Positions 5,247 through 6,403 of a stretch of 6,403 nt of DNA are shown one piece after another. The notes under the pieces are model-generated. The model saw only the letters and a list, made by a program, of their open reading frames with translations, did no database searches and was not told where the DNA came from. Location of the stretch: contig JASLCR010000020.1 in NCBI GenBank assembly GCA_030145955.1, positions 1-6,403 of the forward strand, in the 5' to 3' direction. This DNA comes from Candidatus Saccharimonadales bacterium. GTDB taxonomy: Bacteria; Patescibacteriota; Saccharimonadia; Saccharimonadales; Saccharimonadaceae. The first letter of the stretch is position 1. Every line of letters begins with the position of its first letter. The translations under genes were made by a program, and so were the position numbers.

Positions 5247-5498
5247 AGATACTAGATACACACTAAGTGTTTACACTGAAGCGTCCCTCTAGGTCATCAT
5301 TCATTCATCGTCTTCGGGGCTTCACTAGAAACGGGTGAAATAACGGGCGAACAACTTGGAAAACGTTTCTCATAAACAAGGGAAGACTCCGTCCTCCCAG
5401 TCTTCTCCGAAGTAAATTCGAAGAAGACTTCCCACCTACTAAAGCTCGGCTAACGCCTCGTGCTTTGCAGCGGGATAACCTTTGGAGAAAATCTATCG
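5247..5498 (+). promoter_or_regulatory. Long structured 5' leader, candidate cis-acting regulatory RNA
   Basis: About 250 nt with no ATG on the plus strand, and no sign of a protein. Helices in order: AGTGT/ACACT (5266-5277); TGAAGC (5277-5282) with GCTTCA (5319-5324), extended by CCC/GGG; AGAAACG (5327-5333) with CGTTTCT (5364-5370). Next, GGGAAGACT (5380-5388) pairs with AGTCTTCTC (5399-5407). A competing hairpin 5399-5411 with 5417-5429 has 12 of 13 pairs. A last small stem joins AAAGC (5441-5445) and GCTTT (5462-5466). Two leader segments match the start site of the next gene: TTCTCCGAAG (5403-5412) pairs with 5480-5489 around the Shine-Dalgarno, and TCATCATTCAT (5294-5304) pairs with the start codon region 5499-5509. 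This suggests control of translation. I do not recognise a known riboswitch, RNase P, tmRNA, SRP or T-box signature. Confidence 0.55.
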
Positions 5499-5762
5499 AT
5501 GAATGATGAAACTTTTTTAAACGAACAAATAGAAGTGATTGCTATCTTTCGGCCTGGGCGGACCATGTGTGAACCAGTACGATTTCGCCGGGCAAATGGG
5601 CGAGTGGTGGAGATAGAAGAGATTGGTCTCAGGCACCCGACTACGCAGGGGAGGCGGATGGTCCATATGTTTGATGTGACTGATGGCGGCGCAGATTACC
5701 GATTGGAATTTGATAGCGAGCGATTGACGTGGCGACTGACAATGGAGGGTGATCATGCTTAA
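5499..5762 (+). CDS. Small protein of 87 aa coupled to a Y-family polymerase
   Basis: ATG 5499 has GGAG at 5484-5487 (11-nt spacing). A GTG at 5460 in the same frame has no ribosome site and lies inside the leader structure, so I reject it. The protein is soluble, without membrane helix or signal. Alternating segments such as EVIAIFRPGRTMCEPVRFR, GRVVEIEEIG, MVHMFDVTDG, ADYRLEFDSE and TWRLTME suggest a small all-beta fold ending in a Trp-containing strand. Its last eight bases overlap the polymerase gene, so the two are translated together and likely work together. Small proteins of this general layout (the DUF6504 type, from memory) are found beside translesion polymerase genes in Actinobacteria; I suggest that comparison with low confidence. 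A role as polymerase accessory or regulator is inferred from context. Confidence 0.82.
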   Translation: MNDETFLNEQIEVIAIFRPGRTMCEPVRFRRANGRVVEIEEIGLRHPTTQGRRMVHMFDVTDGGADYRLEFDSERLTWRLTMEGDHA

Positions 5763-6403
5763 TACTTCCCGACCGCTCATTATGCACATTGACCTCAATA
5801 GTTGTTTTGCAACGGTAGAGCAGCAAGCGAGGCCACGACTGCGCGGACGACCAGTTGCTATTGTGAATCGCCGGACTGAACATACGATGATCGTCACCTG
5901 TAGTTACGAGGCGAAAGCAAAGGGGGTGAAGCTCGGTATGCGCCTGAAGGATGCACTGGTGCTCTGCCCTGATTTGGTTGGGCTTGAGAGTGATCCGCCA
6001 AAGTATAAATACGTTTACCATCAATTGATGCGGATTATGAATGATTATTCGGCGCATGTACGTATGAAGAGTATCGATGAGGGGGTGATTGACTTTGGTG
6101 AGACAACCGAACAAATAGCAGAAAGAGATATCGTCGAGATCGGTCACGAGATTAAGCAGCGGCTATGGGATGAGGTAGGAGTAGCGATGAACTGCAATGT
6201 TGGCATTGCCACGAACCGTTTTTTAGCTAAAACTGCCGCTTCCCTGCACAAACCAAATGGTCTGGATGTTATTACTCACGAGAATCTGCGTGAAGTATTT
6301 GCTAGCCTTGAACTGACTGATCTAACAGGAATAGCGGGGCGAATGGAGCATCGGTTGAATGCCGTTGGTATTTTTACGCCGCTTGATTTCTTAGATGCGA
6401 GCG
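5755..6403 (+). CDS. Y-family translesion DNA polymerase (DinB/UmuC-like), 3' end cut by window edge
   Basis: The 216 visible codons cover the palm and fingers regions and the start of the thumb of an error-prone, lesion-bypass DNA polymerase. Motif HIDLNSCFATVEQQ (residues 11-24) gives metal ligand D13 and the likely steric-gate aromatic F18. VTCSYEAKAKGVKLGM (47-62) is the conserved nucleotide-binding segment, and KSIDEGVIDF (105-114) supplies the catalytic pair D108-E109. NVGIATNRFLAKTAAS (148-163) followed by KPNG (166-169) is the family signature. LTGIAGRMEHRLNAVGI (190-206) is the DNA-binding helix-hairpin-helix, with Ala in place of the usual second Gly. The little finger and any clamp-binding motif are beyond the edge. 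GGAGG (5744-5748) is 6 nt upstream of the start, inside the 87-aa gene. I see no LexA-type box nearby, so SOS control is not supported; the leader at 5247 is the visible control candidate. Confidence 0.95.
   Translation, partial: MLNTSRPLIMHIDLNSCFATVEQQARPRLRGRPVAIVNRRTEHTMIVTCSYEAKAKGVKLGMRLKDALVLCPDLVGLESDPPKYKYVYHQLMRIMNDYSAHVRMKSIDEGVIDFGETTEQIAERDIVEIGHEIKQRLWDEVGVAMNCNVGIATNRFLAKTAASLHKPNGLDVITHENLREVFASLELTDLTGIAGRMEHRLNAVGIFTPLDFLDAS

Noticed and set aside
5247..5498. Known structural RNAs: RNase P RNA, tmRNA, SRP RNA, T-box
   Set aside because: None of the invariant sequence blocks I know for these RNAs is present; the stretch ends in the ribosome site of a gene, which fits a leader better.
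5235..5520. SOS/LexA operator in front of the polymerase unit
   Set aside because: No CTGT-N8-ACAG or GAAC-N4-GTTC palindrome is visible; GAACAACTTGGAAAAC lacks the right second half.
5641..6147. A 168-aa minus-strand open frame
   Set aside because: It lies across the small protein and the polymerase, whose motifs are unmistakable on the plus strand; it has no ribosome site and no recognisable product.
1..6403. CRISPR array, insertion sequence or transposase
   Set aside because: No regularly spaced direct repeats, no terminal inverted repeats around a transposase-like frame, and no transposase motifs were seen on either strand.

Overview
The window looks like a piece of a small, moderately AT-rich bacterial genome using the standard code: TGA ends the histidine kinase gene and also forms an ATGA overlap with the next start. 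My best guess is a Patescibacteria/CPR member such as Saccharibacteria. This rests on the style of the proteins: a Y-family polymerase beginning with an HIDLNSCFATVEQQ motif, a receiver-only regulator ending in a DYLIKSD motif, a kinase H-box with HQ instead of HE, and many membrane or cell-surface proteins of unknown family. It is recall of family style, not a database result.

Left part (1-2520): a long membrane-anchored protein gene on the minus strand runs off the left edge. It is divergent from a 50-codon gene with a strong ribosome binding site. Next comes a promoter buried in a perfect 19-bp-arm palindrome, which is the likely operator of the PadR-family repressor that follows. The repressor is co-transcribed with a four-helix membrane protein, and a strong bidirectional terminator closes this unit.

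Middle part (2520-3550): a structured stretch with mutually exclusive hairpins lies beside a clearly GC-richer orphan gene on the minus strand, probably acquired from elsewhere. A CAT-anticodon tRNA with encoded CCA follows on the minus strand, with its own terminator and a promoter interleaved with the divergent kinase promoter.

Right part (3550-6403): a six-helix sensor histidine kinase overlaps a stand-alone receiver response regulator. About 260 nt without ATG follow, starting at a TATAAT box right after the regulator's stop. This stretch folds into several helices and carries two separate segments complementary to the translation start of the next gene, one to its Shine-Dalgarno and one to its start codon. 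The next gene is an 87-aa protein that overlaps, and is probably translationally coupled to, a Y-family (DinB/UmuC-like) translesion DNA polymerase cut by the right edge. The most interesting candidate for a new system is this structured leader, which may control translation of the small protein-polymerase pair. The two-component pair upstream may be read through into it.
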